From QKTW01 sp052161885 (GTDB lineage: Bacteria > Bacteroidota > Bacteroidia > Chitinophagales > Chitinophagaceae): a stretch of DNA of 64,000 bases. The number at the start of each line of letters is the position of its first letter. The first letter of the stretch is position 1. Below are positions 8,852-16,870 of this stretch, one piece after another. The notes beneath the pieces were generated by a model, which made no database searches, was not told the origin of the DNA, and saw nothing but the letters and a program-made list of their open reading frames with translations. The position numbers and the translations under genes were made by a program. Where the stretch lies: the NCBI GenBank assembly GCA_052161885.1, contig CP197396.1, positions 5,146,001 to 5,210,000 on the forward strand. Direction: 5' to 3'.

Positions 8852-9985
8852 TTACTTCATACTGACCAGCGTTTCACGCTCTGCATTTACAGTAGAGAGC
8901 TGTATCATAATCACATCAGTAAGTGCTGTGAGATTGCTGGACCGGGACAGAAAGTTTATGTCCTTTGCCAGCAGCGTGTATCCAATGGGTATAGGACTAG
9001 CAGCGTGACCGCTATTATAAGTGCTGACTTGTTCTTTCAGCTTGTTGAACAGCTTGTACCCATCATTGTCCGGAGTGAAGTCGGTACCAAGATCATGTTC
9101 TCCAAAAACAAAATCTGCATTATTAATATCCTGCGGAAAATTCTGTTGGTCCGTAGCCTGTTTCCAGATAAGGTTTTTAAGCTGTTTACACGTCTGCTGA
9201 ATATCACTCGCCAGTTTGTTGTCTTGCGTATTTGATGTTTCCGATGCGTTTTGCATCTGCTGCAATAGTTGCTGGCTTTGCAGGTATGCATGTACAGGCT
9301 GTGGCTGCCGTATACTTGTAAGTGTGAACTGTATACCGGTAACGGCCACCATGAGCACTGTAGTAACAATCGTGTTCATTTTTGTCTCCTCCTTACGGAT
9401 GCCGCTGAAAAAATAAGCAGGAATGAACAGGAATGCAGTAAGTGTAAGCGTGGTGAGCCATATAGTCTTTGCCTGTACCCAATGTTCTGCCATAAAAAGC
9501 ATGGAAAAACAGTACAGTATGCCTACCGCAATACCCGTTGCCAGTACCAATTTGTCGCGGAGGGAGGCAGATTCACGTGCTTTCAGGATCAGCAGCAGTG
9601 GCAGGAATATAAGGCTTATTAACAGGAAGCCAGTGAGTAGCATGAGGGCTGAGCCTGGCCAGTGCATGATCTTCAGGAACGACCCAATGGCAAATACAGC
9701 CGCTGATACGCCGCCGGTAATTAACAAGGTTTTTCGCATTTCGTAATAGTTTTTAAATGTGAGCAGGAGATTTGTTTCCGCTTCTATTTCGCCCAGTTCT
9801 TTTTTGTAAAACGTTTGTACTGTGGCGTGGTAGCAGCGCTCGAAGTCCCCGTTTTCTTCGAGGTTCTGCTCAATGATGCAGCATATGTGATCGAGCAGGT
9901 TTTGCTGCAGGCTTTCCAGCTTAACGCCACGTGCACTTATGTCGTTAAGCATATACTCTATCTGCTGGTCAGTGATGCAATACAT
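8852..9985 (-). CDS. Multi-pass membrane protein with PadR partner
   Basis: A 377-aa protein. Residues 1-80 are a cytosolic helical region with several Cys (LLDHICCIIEQNL). About five transmembrane helices follow between residues 85 and 225. The first pair (AIGSFLKIMHWPGSALMLL) closely resembles the membrane hairpin of GldL-like proteins of Bacteroidetes. Residues about 230-377 are a soluble helical domain. The start lies 3 bases after the PadR gene, so the pair is co-transcribed and the regulator probably controls it. The function is unknown; a gliding-motor role is not implied by this one motif. Confidence 0.6.
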   Translation of the reverse strand: MYCITDQQIEYMLNDISARGVKLESLQQNLLDHICCIIEQNLEENGDFERCYHATVQTFYKKELGEIEAETNLLLTFKNYYEMRKTLLITGGVSAAVFAIGSFLKIMHWPGSALMLLTGFLLISLIFLPLLLILKARESASLRDKLVLATGIAVGILYCFSMLFMAEHWVQAKTIWLTTLTLTAFLFIPAYFFSGIRKEETKMNTIVTTVLMVAVTGIQFTLTSIRQPQPVHAYLQSQQLLQQMQNASETSNTQDNKLASDIQQTCKQLKNLIWKQATDQQNFPQDINNADFVFGEHDLGTDFTPDNDGYKLFNKLKEQVSTYNSGHAASPIPIGYTLLAKDINFLSRSSNLTALTDVIMIQLSTVNAERETLVSMK

Positions 9986-9988
9986 TCT

Positions 9989-10330
9989 TTATGCGGTTTT
10001 GGGTTTCAGATCAAGGAGAAAAGCCATGGTGTCCATAAAATCGGCCAGCTCGCTGAGCTTTTCTTTGGTTTTTGACTTACCTGCCGGACTGAGGCTGTAA
10101 TATTTGCGCACCCGCTTACCGATATATTCTGTTTCGGTAGTGAGCAGGCCCTCGCTTTCCAGTGCGTGCAGGGTAGGGTATAACGCCCCTTCTGTTATCT
10201 GTATTTTGTCCGATGTCAGCTCTTTTACACGTTGCGTGATCTCGTAGCCGTACATCTTTTTATTATCGGCCAGTAATTTCAGCACAATTGTTTTCAGTGT
10301 GCCTTTTACCAGTTCTGAAGAATAGCCCAT
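9989..10330 (-). CDS. PadR-family transcriptional regulator
   Basis: A 113-aa protein of the size typical for short PadR proteins. It has the winged-helix pattern: LVKGTLKTIVLKLLADNK, GYEITQRVKEL, then the recognition helix and wing with EGALYPTLHALESEGLL and the basic wing RVRKYYSLSPAGK. It leads a two-gene unit with the membrane protein. PadR proteins commonly repress their own operon; no clear palindrome was picked out in the 160 bases upstream. Confidence 0.9.
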   Translation of the reverse strand: MGYSSELVKGTLKTIVLKLLADNKKMYGYEITQRVKELTSDKIQITEGALYPTLHALESEGLLTTETEYIGKRVRKYYSLSPAGKSKTKEKLSELADFMDTMAFLLDLKPKTA

Positions 10331-10491
10331 TTTATTTTTTCTGTTTACCTAAGACAAAAATACATAAGAGTCAGATGTATTTCCAAATTTATTTTCAAAC
10401 CCGGAAAATTTTCTTTGAAAGGTTATTGTTAAGTTTTGAGCAAAGCTCTTTGCTGGCATAATAATTTACCCTTCCTACAAAAAAATAAATC

Positions 10492-10893
10492 ATGGAAGAT
10501 CAGAATAAAGACCTGCCGCAGCAGGAAAATGCCAAGCCTGAAGACGAACAGGACACTCCGGGAACTGAAGGCAAGCAAAAGCATCACCGTCATGTAAGCG
10601 CTGCTGAGCTGGATTCTATTATAGGCAGTGCCACAGATGCAGTGCACAACCGTCATGCCGGCAGCGAGCTGGGTAGTACCGGTACAAATGTTTCCTACGA
10701 AGGTCCTACGGCGCCCGGTGGTGGCGGTGCAGTGGGGACGGGTTATGCATCAGGTAGCGATGCTACCGGTGCAGACATAAGCACCACTAATGAAAATGAC
10801 CTGGTACGTGAAAATCCTGACGACGCTAAAGATGAAAAAAGCAGCGAAGGCAAAAAAGCAGCAGATGATGACGATACAATAGGTAATCCTTAA
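10492..10893 (+). CDS. Disordered acidic protein
   Basis: 133 aa, almost entirely low-complexity and hydrophilic: rich in D, E, G, S, T, N and K, without hydrophobic core, signal peptide or membrane segment. A central HHRH and AAELDSIIGSATDAVHNRH section is the only helix-like part. It lies 13 bases before a second gene of the same character, so they are probably one operon. The composition resembles stress- or desiccation-related hydrophilins; that is an analogy, not a homology call. A short hairpin (AGCAAAG with CTTTGCT, around 10440-10455) precedes the start. Confidence 0.6.
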   Translation: MEDQNKDLPQQENAKPEDEQDTPGTEGKQKHHRHVSAAELDSIIGSATDAVHNRHAGSELGSTGTNVSYEGPTAPGGGGAVGTGYASGSDATGADISTTNENDLVRENPDDAKDEKSSEGKKAADDDDTIGNP

Positions 10894-10906
10894 AACAGGC
10901 AGGGTT

Positions 10907-11287
10907 ATGAAAGACGGAACAAAAGAAAATAAGAACCTGAAGGAGGAAAATAAGAACGACTCCCGTAAGGAAATGGACAATATGCAGGAAGATGCTGCCC
11001 GGAAAGGCGAACAGGGCCAGGCTTCATATGCGCCCGGAAGCACTACGCAGGGCGGTTCTTACTATGGACAAGGCACTTCCGATCTCGGCCCGGATAACGA
11101 TGCCTATAAACAGGGCAGTGAGAAAAACAAGGGTGCCAATTACGATAATGAGGCTGGAAAACTGAGCGAAGAACGTGACGACATACCGCATGGACAAGGG
11201 GCACATCGCAATGAGAAGGAATCGAACGCACAGGAAGACTATCCCGGCACACAGGACGATGAAGAAGAAAAGGACCAGACTGTATAG
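10907..11287 (+). CDS. Disordered hydrophilic protein
   Basis: 126 aa, strongly hydrophilic and low in hydrophobic residues (KENKNLKEENKNDSRKEMD at the start, DDEEEKDQTV at the end), with Gly/Ser/Tyr-rich stretches in the middle. No domain is recognised. It follows the 133-aa acidic gene by 13 bases. A pair of disordered proteins made together suggests a general protective or osmotic role, but nothing in the sequence proves it. A strong bidirectional terminator follows. Confidence 0.6.
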   Translation: MKDGTKENKNLKEENKNDSRKEMDNMQEDAARKGEQGQASYAPGSTTQGGSYYGQGTSDLGPDNDAYKQGSEKNKGANYDNEAGKLSEERDDIPHGQGAHRNEKESNAQEDYPGTQDDEEEKDQTV

Positions 11288-11304
11288 AACAATACGGGAA
11301 ATGT

Positions 11305-11348
11305 AAAGCCATAAAGAATAATCATGAATGGTTATGCTTTATGGCTTT
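11305..11348. terminator. Strong bidirectional terminator
   Basis: A perfect 12-bp outer stem (AAAGCCATAAAG, 11305-11316, with 11337-11348) continues into an inner 8-bp stem with one G-U pair. It sits between the convergent disordered-protein and dodecin genes. Confidence 0.85.
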
Positions 11349-11360
11349 GATTTTTACACT

Positions 11361-11570
11361 TTAAGCGGCAGTTTCTACACGGAAAGAAACTTTACACACT
11401 ACACCGTAAGTAGTAACCTTGCCATCATTTACATGCACTTTAATGTCTTTAACCCAAACAGAATCAATGTTGCGGACGCTTTTGGAAACTTCGCTTACCG
11501 CGTTCTGGATTGCGTCCTCAATGCTTTTTTCTGAAGAGGCGATTACTTCGATTACTTTTACAATGGCCAT
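11361..11570 (-). CDS. Dodecin family protein
   Basis: A 69-aa protein matching dodecins in length and pattern: MAIVKVIEVIASSEKSIEDA, then a single helix AIQNAVSEVSKSV, then two beta strands (SVWVKDIKVHV and TYGVVCKVSFRVE). Dodecins form hollow dodecamers that bind flavin (or CoA) and are thought to buffer free flavin in the cytosol. The gene is preceded within 5 bases by a 12-bp perfect inverted repeat (11576-11603) that would form a hairpin in the leader. Confidence 0.9.
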   Translation of the reverse strand: MAIVKVIEVIASSEKSIEDAIQNAVSEVSKSVRNIDSVWVKDIKVHVNDGKVTTYGVVCKVSFRVETAA

Positions 11571-11575
11571 GTTAT

Positions 11576-11603
11576 ATTGATTTTATGATTGCATAAAATC
11601 AAT
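11576..11603 (-). promoter_or_regulatory. Inverted repeat in the dodecin leader
   Basis: Perfect 12-base arms (ATTGATTTTATG at 11576-11587, complement at 11592-11603) with a 4-base loop, ending 5 bases before the dodecin ATG. With no T-run on either side it is unlikely to be a terminator; an operator or a leader hairpin that hides the start is possible. Confidence 0.5.
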
Positions 11604-11634
11604 AATCATTCCAGATATTATTTTTGCGGATAAT

Positions 11635-12357
11635 TTATTGCTCCATAATATCGCGTATCACCACCGAAGCTACTGTAGCACCAAATGTAGCCGGCAGATA
11701 GGAGATAGTACCGTAAGCAGATTTTTTATAATTGGAACCATCTGTAAGCATCAGCGATTCTTTGATCGGCTCTTCAGGAGAGAAGGCAACTTTAATGCCT
11801 TTGTAAATGCCAGATTGTTTCAGCGTTTTACGTATCTGCTGTGCAAAAGGGCAGTTGTAAGTTTTGGAAATGTCTGTAACACGCAGTTGTGTGGGATCGA
11901 GTTTTGCACCTGCGCCCATAGAGCTTACGATCCGCAGCCCTTTGGTATAAGCGGCTTTAATAAAAGTAAGTTTGGGTGTAATGCTGTCAATGGCATCCAC
12001 AACATAATCAAATGGTGTCTGCAGTATTTCTTCTACACGTTCCGGGTTAATAAATTCCTTGATCACATGCAGCTTCAGCTCCGGGTTTATCTGCTTCAGC
12101 CTGTCGGCCATAATATCGGCTTTGCTCTGCCCGTGGTTGGTGGCCAGCGCGGGCAACTGGCGGTTGCGGTTGCTCGGGTCTACCACATCGCCATCGATAA
12201 TGGTCATTTCCCCCACGCCGGAACGGCATATAAATTCGGCCGCAAAAGAACCCACACCGCCCATGCCTACAACAAGTACATGAGAATTAATCAGTTTGCT
12301 GAGCTTTTCTTTGCCTATCAAAAGTTCTGTCCGCGACAGCCACGCAGTATCGTTCAT
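11635..12357 (-). CDS. tcdA: tRNA threonylcarbamoyladenosine dehydratase
   Basis: A 240-aa E1-like enzyme (TcdA/CsdL/YgdL). It cyclises t6A37 of ANN-decoding tRNAs to ct6A with ATP. The N-terminal RTELLIGKEKLSKL is followed by the nucleotide-binding VVGMGGVGSFAAE, the IDGDVVDPSNRNRQ block with ATP-binding Arg and Asp residues, and DAIDSITPK. SMGAGAKLDP and a C-terminal membrane-peripheral helix are also as in the family. Its start overlaps the stop of the TatD gene by 4 bases (ATGA type), so the two are translationally coupled. Confidence 0.92.
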   Translation of the reverse strand: MNDTAWLSRTELLIGKEKLSKLINSHVLVVGMGGVGSFAAEFICRSGVGEMTIIDGDVVDPSNRNRQLPALATNHGQSKADIMADRLKQINPELKLHVIKEFINPERVEEILQTPFDYVVDAIDSITPKLTFIKAAYTKGLRIVSSMGAGAKLDPTQLRVTDISKTYNCPFAQQIRKTLKQSGIYKGIKVAFSPEEPIKESLMLTDGSNYKKSAYGTISYLPATFGATVASVVIRDIMEQ

Positions 12358-13004
12358 TTTGCAAAAACAGTTTGAAAATTTTTCTGAAGCTGCAAAATAA
12401 TTTCATCTGCGCCAGTTTTCCGAATTTCTGTTGCCGCAGCATAAATATCTTCAATGGAAATGTTGCCGTCATCGGTCTCCAGGAAAAAACGATCGGGTGG
12501 CGTAATAGCCAAAGATTCCTGTACATGAGGATGCGTGGGCAATATTTTGCCGAAAGCGAGATAGAAGCCTTTCTTCAGCAGCTGCTGCGCCAGTTCGGGT
12601 TTCTTATTGAATCCGTGTATGATAACAGGGGTTTCCGGTGGGTATTCGGTAAAGATGTGCAGCAATTCTTCGTAAGCCCGTACACAATGAATGATCAGCG
12701 GTTTTTTATGCCTGTTTGCCAGCAATATCTGCGCTTTAAATGCCTGTTCCTGAAGGTGCCAGTCGGTTTGTGTTACTTTGTCCAGCCCGCATTCGCCGAT
12801 GGCCAATACATTCGGATGATCGGCGTATTGTGTCAGCGTCTGCAGATCATGCTGCAGTGCACCGGCATTGAGGTACCAGGGGTGCAGCCCTATGGAATAT
12901 TTGCCCTTTTTTTCCGCATCCTGCCAGTTGCGCAGCAGGTTTTGTATGGCCAAAACATGTTCCGGTGGGGGATGATGTGTATGTATATCAATGTATTGCT
13001 GCAT
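12354..13004 (-). CDS. TatD family metal-dependent hydrolase
   Basis: A 216-aa TIM-barrel hydrolase. It begins IDIHTHH (first metal motif), then GLHPWYL, IGECGLDK (Glu ligand), IIHCVRAYEELL, VIIHGFNK, and LETDDG (the Asp of the last motif). TatD enzymes are divalent-metal nucleases or amidohydrolase-like hydrolases. At 216 aa it is shorter than the usual ~260 aa, as is common for Bacteroidetes members. It is upstream of and coupled to tcdA. Confidence 0.85.
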   Translation of the reverse strand: MQQYIDIHTHHPPPEHVLAIQNLLRNWQDAEKKGKYSIGLHPWYLNAGALQHDLQTLTQYADHPNVLAIGECGLDKVTQTDWHLQEQAFKAQILLANRHKKPLIIHCVRAYEELLHIFTEYPPETPVIIHGFNKKPELAQQLLKKGFYLAFGKILPTHPHVQESLAITPPDRFFLETDDGNISIEDIYAAATEIRKTGADEIILQLQKNFQTVFAK

Positions 13005-13097
13005 AGCGGAATGATTTGCAAAATAATCAGTTATGTCAGGTAGTTGTTAAATATCGAATAAATTGTGCCGGGAGGGGGCATAATTTTCTGTATTCAG

Positions 13098-13105
13098 TAT
13101 TTTTG
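13098..13105 (+). promoter_or_regulatory. Bacteroidetes-type -7 promoter element (PspC-like gene)
   Basis: TATTTTTG fits the TAnnTTTG consensus exactly and lies 22 bases before the ATG at 13127. No good -33 TTG was found at the usual spacing. Confidence 0.5.
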
Positions 13106-13126
13106 CATCAGAGACGGGTGAAAACT

Positions 13127-13357
13127 ATGAAACCATTATACGATATAAAGAATTTTATTGAGTGGAAAGCTTTTGGTGTCTGCGCTGCCATTGGCGAACG
13201 GCTGGGTATTGCCAGCTCGCGTATCCGTTTGTGGTTCATTTACATATCTTTTCTTACGCTCGGTTCTCCCATTATCATTTATATGATCCTGGCCTTCTGG
13301 GTAAATATGAAAAATTACGTACTGATGCGCCGTCGTAATCCGTTGCGCTGGCTGTAA
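13127..13357 (+). CDS. PspC-domain small membrane protein
   Basis: A 76-aa protein. The ATG at 13127 is chosen over the open frame from 13016. The sequence has the PspC pattern: a short amphipathic N-terminus, FGVCAAIGERLGI (the GVcaGla-like motif), then a transmembrane helix LWFIYISFLTLGSPIIIYMILAFW split across this description, and a basic end (RRRNPLRW). PspC-like proteins are inner-membrane proteins linked to envelope stress or toxin partners. It is monocistronic and convergent with the next gene. Confidence 0.7.
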   Translation: MKPLYDIKNFIEWKAFGVCAAIGERLGIASSRIRLWFIYISFLTLGSPIIIYMILAFWVNMKNYVLMRRRNPLRWL

Positions 13358-13392
13358 GTAATTCCGGTTATTCAAGTACAAAATGGTTTCGT

Positions 13393-13878
13393 TCATTTTG
13401 ATTGCCTTACGGTAATTACTGCATCCTGCTTATTTTCAGTATAGAAACGCACCTCCTTCACGCCTTCCGGTTTGGGAATGGCTGCAATAACAATAGGATG
13501 CTGCGTATAGGTCAGCGGCGTTGCTTTATGATGTTTGCAATACACCTCAATAAAATTTCCTGCGCGTACAGCATTGGTGAGCTGCATATTTACCTGGGTA
13601 CGGGATAGCGGTGTAGCCAGTACAATTACCCATTCCCTGCTAAAATCCGGCGCGCCGGGCAGTACAGGTGTACCCTTGTCGATACCCATGATCTTATCGA
13701 ATAGTTGCTGTTTGGTGATGACAAAATAATTAGCGCCGGGCTTCAGCATGGTTTTTGGCGAAATGCTGTAGCCGGTAAGCCCCCGGAGTTTTACGGGCAC
13801 AGGTTGTGCAGATAATTGAGTAACACCGCAAACTATTATGAATGATAAAACGCTTAAAATATGTATGATCCTGGTCAT
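13393..13878 (-). CDS. Hypothetical secreted protein
   Basis: 161 aa with a signal peptide (IIHILSVLSFIIVCGV, then LSAQ near residue 25). The mature part is about 135 aa, beta-rich, with blocks NYFVITKQQLFDKIMG, REWVIVLATP and KEVRFYTENKQDAVI. Not recognised. It is divergent from trhO, with which it shares about 100 bases of promoter region. Its products should be periplasmic or outer-membrane associated. Confidence 0.6.
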   Translation of the reverse strand: MTRIIHILSVLSFIIVCGVTQLSAQPVPVKLRGLTGYSISPKTMLKPGANYFVITKQQLFDKIMGIDKGTPVLPGAPDFSREWVIVLATPLSRTQVNMQLTNAVRAGNFIEVYCKHHKATPLTYTQHPIVIAAIPKPEGVKEVRFYTENKQDAVITVRQSK

Positions 13879-13910
13879 GTCCTGTGTTGATATGAATTAG
13901 CCTTTAAGCT

Positions 13911-13940
13911 TTTGGAACAAAGACAAATTACGTATTTTTG
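13911..13940 (+). promoter_or_regulatory. Promoter of trhO, Bacteroidetes type
   Basis: A -33 TTTG (13911-13914) is followed by 18 bases and a perfect -7 TATTTTTG (13933-13940). The start codon is 43 bases downstream, so transcription should begin near 13947. Confidence 0.7.
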
Positions 13941-13983
13941 CGCCTCATATTATTTCAACCTCAAAAGAAAAGGATAGTACACC

Positions 13984-15048
13984 ATGCCAGTGTTACATAA
14001 CCGGATCAACAACGAGGAGCTGAAACAGCGTATGCTGGCCGAAACCGAGCCGCGTAAAACAGTTTCCTTCTACCGTTATTTCCGCATCAGCGATCCGCAG
14101 CATTTCCGCGACGAACTGTACAAAAGCTTTTACGAACTCAAAGTGTTTGGCCGCATCTATGTGGCTGAAGAAGGTATTAACGGCCAGGTCAGCGTACCGG
14201 AAGGCAATTATGAAGCATTCCGTGATGCGTTGTATGCTGCAGCTCCTGAGCTGAACGGGATACGTATGAACATAGCTGTAGATGATGACGGAAAGTCTTT
14301 CTGGGTGCTGCGTATCAAAGTGCGCCCGAAGATTGTGGCCGATGGGATTGACGATCCGGCTTTTGATATGAGCAAAACAGGGCAATACCTGAAAGCTGCC
14401 GAATACAATGAGCTTGCAGATAAAGAGGACACCATCATCGTGGATATGCGTAATCATTATGAATACGAGGTGGGCCATTTTGAAAAAGCGATAGAGATAC
14501 CTTCCGATACCTTCCGCGATCAGTTGCCTATGGCAGTAGATATGCTGAAAGATCAGAAGGACAAGAATATAATCATGTACTGCACCGGTGGTATACGCTG
14601 TGAAAAAGCCAGTGCCTATATGCTGCACAATGGTTTTAAAAATGTGTTTCACGTAGAGGGCGGTATCATTGAATATGCCCGGAAGGCAAAAGAAGAAGGC
14701 CTGCCGGTAAAATTCATCGGTAAGAATTTTGTATTCGATGAAAGGCTGGGTGAGCGTATTACGGAAGATGTAATTGCGCATTGTCATCAGTGTGGGAAAG
14801 CGTGTGATACACATACAAATTGTAATAACGACGGTTGTCACCTGTTGTTTATACAGTGTGAAGAATGTGCAGCGCAATATGAAGGTTGCTGCAGTACCGC
14901 CTGTCATGAAGAGTATAAACTGCCGGAAGAAGAGCAGCGTGCCTTGCGTGCCGGGCGCGAGAACGGCATTAAGATCTTCAACAAGTCAAAAGATCATCCG
15001 CTTCGCAAGCATCGAGATGAATGGAAACAGGAAAGAGACGAAGCATAA
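13984..15048 (+). CDS. trhO: tRNA uridine(34) hydroxylase, rhodanese-like
   Basis: A 354-aa protein of the TrhO (YceA) family. TrhO hydroxylates U34 of tRNAs on the way to 5-methoxy- or 5-carboxymethoxy-uridine using oxygen. The N-terminal ~100 residues are the UPF0176 domain (FYRYFRISDPQHFRDEL, AEEGINGQVS). The rhodanese domain spans about 125-245, with the active loop YCTGGIRCEKA. The C-terminus is Cys-rich (CHQCGKACD, NNDGCHLLF, CEECAAQ, CCSTAC), as in family members, probably a metal site. It has its own promoter and terminator. Confidence 0.9.
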   Translation: MPVLHNRINNEELKQRMLAETEPRKTVSFYRYFRISDPQHFRDELYKSFYELKVFGRIYVAEEGINGQVSVPEGNYEAFRDALYAAAPELNGIRMNIAVDDDGKSFWVLRIKVRPKIVADGIDDPAFDMSKTGQYLKAAEYNELADKEDTIIVDMRNHYEYEVGHFEKAIEIPSDTFRDQLPMAVDMLKDQKDKNIIMYCTGGIRCEKASAYMLHNGFKNVFHVEGGIIEYARKAKEEGLPVKFIGKNFVFDERLGERITEDVIAHCHQCGKACDTHTNCNNDGCHLLFIQCEECAAQYEGCCSTACHEEYKLPEEEQRALRAGRENGIKIFNKSKDHPLRKHRDEWKQERDEA

Positions 15049-15054
15049 TATTGA

Positions 15055-15085
15055 AAATCCTCTGCTGAAAAGCAGGGGATTTTTT
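15055..15085 (+). terminator. Terminator after trhO
   Basis: AAATCC and CTGCT pair with AGCAG and GGATTT (one G-U pair) around GAAA, followed by seven T residues. A CGCAAAG-type intergenic repeat starts immediately after it. Confidence 0.8.
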
Positions 15086-15176
15086 TACCGCAAAGGGCGC
15101 GGAGGTTACGCTAAGGTGCGCAAAAAGGTTTTTTCTTTGCGACTCTCTGCGCCATCTTAGCGCTCTTTGCGGTTAC
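15086..15176. repeat. CGCAAAG-type imperfect inverted repeat, copy 1
   Basis: The left arm (ACCGCAAAGGGCGCGGAGG and on) is an imperfect reverse complement of the right arm, which ends CTCTTTGCGGTTAC. Other copies lie at 28435-28531, 28571-28653 and 59053-59144. Confidence 0.7.
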
Positions 15177-15214
15177 TTTTTTATGGAAAAACAGAGCATT
15201 TGGATTTATGAGTT

Positions 15215-15673
15215 ATGTATCGCTCCGGACAGATAATGCAACATACAGGCCTGGAAATGGCTATATTATTTATGCTGCCATTGGCAGTTATGGCCATGTA
15301 TGCAAGGGTATTAAAGTTTAAACCGGACGTTCCGCTATACATTGATGTTCCCTGCAGCGCTTCTTACAATCGTCTTGATTTATTTGACAGCGATATAGCA
15401 TTACTGGGAATTGATGCGCATGTAAATTTTTTTATTACGGACGGGTACAACAGGGAATTATTTGTTGCAGACGCCGGAACATATGAATACCGGTTACAAA
15501 AGTTAGACGATCGTCTGAAGCAGATACGAAGCTGCAATAGCAGATTCCGTTTTATTCTCAAAGCAGATAAAAATCTTCCGTACTCCTATATCCGAAAGCT
15601 GATTCCTATAATCGGTGCTCATTATACCAGGGGAAACTGGTACCGGTTTTATATTCTTGTAAACCAGATTTAG
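15215..15673 (+). CDS. Possible ExbD/TolR-like membrane protein
   Basis: 152 aa with one N-terminal transmembrane helix (LEMAILFMLPLAVMAMY, about 14-30) and a periplasmic domain of alternating helix and strand. The C-terminal block (FRFILKADKNLPYSYIRKLIPII, described in two parts, then RFYILVN) resembles the folded domain of ExbD/TolR. The signature Asp and Pro of the ExbD transmembrane helix are absent, so it would not be a normal proton-channel subunit. No exbB is adjacent. A start at 15236 is also possible. The assignment is weak. Confidence 0.4.
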   Translation: MYRSGQIMQHTGLEMAILFMLPLAVMAMYARVLKFKPDVPLYIDVPCSASYNRLDLFDSDIALLGIDAHVNFFITDGYNRELFVADAGTYEYRLQKLDDRLKQIRSCNSRFRFILKADKNLPYSYIRKLIPIIGAHYTRGNWYRFYILVNQI

Positions 15674-15774
15674 CCTCAGAAGTCAGATTCATGAGAAGGT
15701 AAAAGTAATCACATGTAAAAAATCAAGGCTTCGCAGCCAGGCAGTACAGTAGTACAAAAGCTTAATCGTTCGAT

Positions 15775-15812
15775 GCAGGCAGCAGCGGTAATAGCTGCCT
15801 GCTGCCTTTTTT
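15775..15812 (+). terminator. Probable terminator
   Basis: GCAGGCAGC (15775-15783) pairs with GCTGCCTGC (15794-15802) and runs into a T-run. It is about 100 bases after the 152-aa ORF. Confidence 0.6.
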
Positions 15813-15814
15813 GT

Positions 15815-15842
15815 CTTACTTTTTGGGCAAGCAAAAAGTAAG
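15815..15842. repeat. 11-bp inverted repeat
   Basis: CTTACTTTTTG (15815-15825) and its exact complement (15832-15842) surround a 6-base loop. It directly follows the hairpin at 15775 and may be part of a compound terminator or a small dispersed repeat. Confidence 0.6.
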
Positions 15843-15894
15843 AAACTACACCGGCAGGATGTACCGGGTTTGACAATCTGGGGGCAAAATGGTC

Positions 15895-16311
15895 TCACAC
15901 GGACAGATAACGATCTTCTGCTTTAATAGACACATCATTAATACTGGCGTAGCGTTTTTTCATCAGGCCGTTTTCATCAAATTCCCACATCTCGTTGCCA
16001 TAGGAGCGAAACCAGTTGTTGTCCGCATCATGCCACTCATATTCAAAACGTACCGCGATCCGGTTATCGTTAAACGACCAAAGCTCTTTCTTCAGTTTAT
16101 AATCCATTTCACGCTCCCATTTCCCTTGCAGAAAAGCTTTTACAGCCTCACGACCGTTAATGAATGAAGAACGGTTGCGCCATTCGGTATCTATCGTATA
16201 GGCGAGGCATACCTTTTCCGGGTCTTTTGAATTCCAGGCATCTTCTGCCATCTGTACCTTTTGTAACGCTGTTTCATGCGTGAACGGCGGCAGCGGAAAT
16301 TTCTGTTCCAT
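15895..16311 (-). CDS. DUF1348 / NTF2-like family protein
   Basis: A 138-aa SnoaL/NTF2-like fold protein of the DUF1348 group. The diagnostic blocks are FTHETALQKVQMAEDAWN, VCLAYTIDTEWRNRS, FLQGKWEREMDYKLKKELW, RIAVRFEYEWHD and WFRSYGNEMWEF. Proteins of this group are small cytosolic alpha+beta-barrel proteins with no proven activity. It starts 3 bases after the TetR gene stop, so the TetR protein very likely controls it. The terminal residues (DRYLSV) are also typical. Confidence 0.85.
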   Translation of the reverse strand: MEQKFPLPPFTHETALQKVQMAEDAWNSKDPEKVCLAYTIDTEWRNRSSFINGREAVKAFLQGKWEREMDYKLKKELWSFNDNRIAVRFEYEWHDADNNWFRSYGNEMWEFDENGLMKKRYASINDVSIKAEDRYLSV

Positions 16312-16314
16312 TTT

Positions 16315-16854
16315 TTATTGTTTAAGAAGTGATTTTACCAATGTTTTTGCCTGCTCTACCGGCCATTGACTTTTAAAAAGCTGGCTTTCTATTAATGCGC
16401 TTTCAAACAGCAGGTAAATATTGTCAGAAAGTGAAGTGTCACCATGCATTTCCCTGAAGAAATTGCGCAGATCGTTTTTATGGCTTTGTATTACTTCCAG
16501 CACTGCAGTATTTTCAGATGAAATCTCAGAAAGAGTATTCAGGAAGCTGCAGCCCCTGTAGTTTTCACGCTCATTCATAGCTGCAATAAAATCAAAAGAT
16601 GCGAGTGTCTTTGTCTTTGCAATGCGGCTGCTTTCTGTAAAATCATGAAGCGCGTCAAACCAGTACTGGTGGCGTTGATTGAGCCATGCTATACAGAGTG
16701 CTTCCTTCGATTCAAAGTGCTGGTACATACTGGCTTTTGCCACACCGGCTTCTGCTATTATCTGGTTAATACCTGTAGAGTTGTATCCCTGTTGCTGAAA
16801 AAGCCGTGCCGCAGTCTGTAATATGCGCACTCTTGGTGCTGTCTGCTGCTTCAT
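16315..16854 (-). CDS. TetR/AcrR family transcriptional repressor
   Basis: A 179-aa protein. The ATG at 16854 is chosen because the DNA-binding domain begins right after it (RVRILQTAARLFQQQGY, TGINQIIAEAGVAKASMYQHF). This is the classic TetR helix-turn-helix; the C-terminal two thirds form the ligand-binding helical domain with FDFIAAMNERENYRGCSF. It heads an operon with the DUF1348 gene. A palindrome overlapping the predicted -33 region (16896-16909) and an exact -7 element argue for self-repression. Confidence 0.92.
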   Translation of the reverse strand: MKQQTAPRVRILQTAARLFQQQGYNSTGINQIIAEAGVAKASMYQHFESKEALCIAWLNQRHQYWFDALHDFTESSRIAKTKTLASFDFIAAMNERENYRGCSFLNTLSEISSENTAVLEVIQSHKNDLRNFFREMHGDTSLSDNIYLLFESALIESQLFKSQWPVEQAKTLVKSLLKQ

Positions 16855-16870
16855 TTTTATTATTACCCGA

